Shown here: positions 61,761 through 64,000 of the stretch, piece after piece
Layout of the letters: each line of letters opens with the position of its first letter
Numbering within the stretch: the first letter of the stretch is position 1
Origin: Vulcanimicrobiota bacterium
GTDB taxonomy: Bacteria; Vulcanimicrobiota; Vulcanimicrobiia; Vulcanimicrobiales; Vulcanimicrobiaceae
Direction of reading: 5' to 3'
Assembly: GCA_030041225.1 (NCBI GenBank)
Contig: JASHOG010000035.1
Coordinates: forward strand, 1-64,000
Length of the DNA stretch: 64,000 nt
The notes under the pieces: model-generated
Database searches by the model: none
Told to the model about the DNA's origin: nothing
What the model saw: only the letters and a program-made list of their open reading frames with translations
Made by a program: the position numbers and the translations under genes

Positions 61761-63421
61761 GGTAGCGTCGGACCCGGGTCCGCAAGTGCTCGCAGTGACC
61801 GCCTGCTGCTATGCGGCGGCCCGCCTACCTGTGTCTCGGTGACAGGGCTCGCGTTGTTGCCCCAGGCTGATCGGATATACGTGAGCACCGCAGCGATCTC
61901 AGCGCTTGAAAGTTGGGAGCCGTACGCGGGCATCGATCCGGCTCCGTGCTCAACGACTCCGATGATTTTGCTCGCGTCGGCAGCGAGTACGTCTGCATTT
62001 CCTGCAAGTGCCGGGAAACCCGCGACCCCCTGACCGTTGGAGCCGTGACAGGCCGAGCACCGTGTCGCGAAGATGTCTGCTCCGCTAGGCGCCGCACCGC
62101 CCTGCGCGACCGTACTCGTCCGCGTAAAGGGGCTCGTCAGCGGGCCCGAGAGCGGTGTCTCGAACTGCAACGCCCACTCCCACTCTGGGCGCCCATACGG
62201 CGCGCTGCTGTACCCAGCCAAAGGCACTTGGAAGCGTGCAATGATGAACGGCAGCTTCGCAAACGGATAGAACGACGTGCCGATGGAATAGTCGTGCTCG
62301 ACTTCCCCCAAACCGTTGTTGACGTACTCGTCACGCGCGGTAACGACCGCCGAGTCATCGTAGACCGGCTCCAGGAGCTCGACCGCAGCGTCCCGCGCGT
62401 TGGGACCTGTCGGGTAGAGCGTCATGTTGTACGCGACTCCCGGGTTGCTGTCGTGGCTGAAGTAATAGAAGCCGTAGATTCCGGGAAGGAACTTGCTGTT
62501 CGGTAGCCAGTTGGGGTCGACGTCGAAGTAGGGGCTCCACCCGTTGTAGTTGTCGATGTCCCCGGCATAGTGCCCGGTTGGGTAATACTGGCCGTCGATC
62601 CCAAAGGCGCCAAATTCGTACGGCTGCGTCGGCGGTGCGTCGGCAAGAAGCCACTGAAATGCCTTGTCGCTTCCCGGAGTGATCGCAAAGTCCGAGGGAG
62701 TACCGGCGAGCGGATTATTGCTGCCGCCGCGCCAGGCAACTTGCACGTCCGTCGGCCCATTATCGTAATCGAATCTAAAGGTGAGTCTGTCATTCATGAG
62801 GTTATAGGAGTGCTCGCCAACGGTTAAGTGCCGGAGCGCGAATGCGTTTGCGTAGTCGGATGGGTTGGCAAGAAATGCCGGCACCGGCCCGGGATAATCG
62901 TTGCCGATGAGCAGATGCCCTAGGTCGTTATGGAGGAAGGAATACGCGAGCCACATCGTCTCCGGACCGACGCTCTGGTTGGTCGCCTGGTCTCCGCTCC
63001 AGATGCTGTTCTCGACTCGATAGGTGAAGCTCGGACCCAGAAAACCGGAGAAATACAGCATCAGATTGCCGACCGTGATCTTCTTGCTCTTTTGCTTGCT
63101 GTCGGCGCCGCCGACGCTGGTCCCGTCGATTTCCTCCCAAATCCAGACCGGGAAAAGCTTACGCCGTGTTTGCGGAGTGTTTATCGGCTGGTAAAACGTG
63201 CGCTGGAGGTAGCGTCCATACGCGTTCAGCGCCGGCACCATCGTATGGCAGGTCTGACAGTTTACGCCGAGCGCCTGGGCGAACTGTGGCTCCGCAGACA
63301 CTCTTTCTGAACGCACCGCCGGCGACAACCACGCGGTAAGCGCCACTACCGCAATAAGCGAGGCTCGAATAACGATACGTGATGGGCGCTTGAGTCTCAC
63401 CGCTCCAATCTCCACAAGCAA
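61754..63421 (-). CDS. c-type cytochrome protein (two CxxCH; C-terminal class I cytochrome c domain)
   Basis: LGVNCQTCHTMVPALNAYGRYLQ near N-terminus; IFATRCSACHGSNGQGVAGFPALAGN...GSMPAYGSQLSSAEIAAVLTYIRSAWGN. Confidence 0.87.
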   Translation of the reverse strand: MLVEIGAVRLKRPSRIVIRASLIAVVALTAWLSPAVRSERVSAEPQFAQALGVNCQTCHTMVPALNAYGRYLQRTFYQPINTPQTRRKLFPVWIWEEIDGTSVGGADSKQKSKKITVGNLMLYFSGFLGPSFTYRVENSIWSGDQATNQSVGPETMWLAYSFLHNDLGHLLIGNDYPGPVPAFLANPSDYANAFALRHLTVGEHSYNLMNDRLTFRFDYDNGPTDVQVAWRGGSNNPLAGTPSDFAITPGSDKAFQWLLADAPPTQPYEFGAFGIDGQYYPTGHYAGDIDNYNGWSPYFDVDPNWLPNSKFLPGIYGFYYFSHDSNPGVAYNMTLYPTGPNARDAAVELLEPVYDDSAVVTARDEYVNNGLGEVEHDYSIGTSFYPFAKLPFIIARFQVPLAGYSSAPYGRPEWEWALQFETPLSGPLTSPFTRTSTVAQGGAAPSGADIFATRCSACHGSNGQGVAGFPALAGNADVLAADASKIIGVVEHGAGSMPAYGSQLSSAEIAAVLTYIRSAWGNNASPVTETQVGGPPHSSRRSLRALADPGPTLPY

Positions 63422-63611
63422 GCTCTGGCCGGATTCACTAAAGTTACCGCTTCCTTCCTAAGGCGATACCAGCAACATGCCAAAGCTTTGTGAACGGCTT
63501 GTGAATGTCTGAAGAAGGCCGGCTAACGTCGGTTTTCAGCGTACCGTGCCATCTTTTTGGGGGCGGGCCCAGGAGGACGCATTCCCTTAACCAGCCAAGC
63601 CCGCGGCTAGA

Positions 63612-63995
63612 CTAATGAACCGCAGCCACCTGTGTTTCGGAGACGCTGGGAGCCCTGTTGCCCCATGAAGAGCGAACGTACGTCAGCACAGCCGCGATGT
63701 CGGCATCAGAGAGTCCTGGTCTATAGGCGGGCATGAGGCCTTTCCCGTGGACCACGATCGCGATGATCTGCGCCGGGCTCTTCGCGGTCACCGCCGAGTT
63801 GCCGGCGAGAGCGGGAAATGGACCGCCGCCCCTTCCGTCGGCTTTATGACAGCTTTCACATTTTTCAGCGTAGATCGATGCGCCGTTCGAGGCCGCCGCG
63901 ACGACGTACGTGCCACGTCCGGAATGCGTCACACCAAGTGCGCTCATGAGAAGGATGAGCATCAATGCTAGCTCGAGGGAGCTCGTCGCCTTCAC
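63612..63995 (-). CDS. class I cytochrome c
   Basis: IYAEKCESCHKADGRGGGPFPALAGNSAV...GLMPAYRPGLSDADIAAVLTYVRSSWGN. Confidence 0.9.
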   Translation of the reverse strand: MKATSSLELALMLILLMSALGVTHSGRGTYVVAAASNGASIYAEKCESCHKADGRGGGPFPALAGNSAVTAKSPAQIIAIVVHGKGLMPAYRPGLSDADIAAVLTYVRSSWGNRAPSVSETQVAAVH

Positions 63996-64000
63996 CTGCG

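Overview
GC-rich, gene-dense bacterial chromosomal segment from a diderm: it has TonB receptors, an LPS-heptose epimerase (HldD) and c-type cytochromes. Lineage cannot be fixed from the sequence alone; an uncultured, non-cyanobacterial phylum is my guess only. Content is mostly short, translationally coupled operons: adenosine deaminase, DtxR, rhomboid, DinG and S1/P1-like nuclease; a cobalamin-riboswitch operon (TonB receptor, DUF71 ATPase, leaderless B12-binding protein, OPT transporter); acs divergent from CIRCE-hrcA-dnaJ-rsmE-GT2-accD-accA; ppx; etfBA; an ECF sigma / anti-sigma / RseB-like / PQQ-propeller operon; SCO, MauE and TlpA; cyclodeaminase divergent from ahcY-metK; ADH-ALDH-DUF779; macAB-like exporter; c-type cytochromes. 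Three tRNAs were found: fMet, Asn, and a tRNA-Leu(UAA) split by a 231-nt group I intron at the U34/A35 position known from cyanobacteria and plastids. That intron is the strongest unusual signal. Other points of interest: an unassigned structured RNA candidate at about 22.66-22.81 kb, an in-frame TGA splitting a MauE/DoxX gene, a CIRCE element between hrcA and acs, a B12 operon lacking BtuCD but carrying DUF71 and OPT genes, two toxin-antitoxin pairs, an HNH remnant without a start codon, and an interspersed palindromic repeat inserted in frame in a DUF2079 gene. Product calls come from motif recognition and were not checked against any database.
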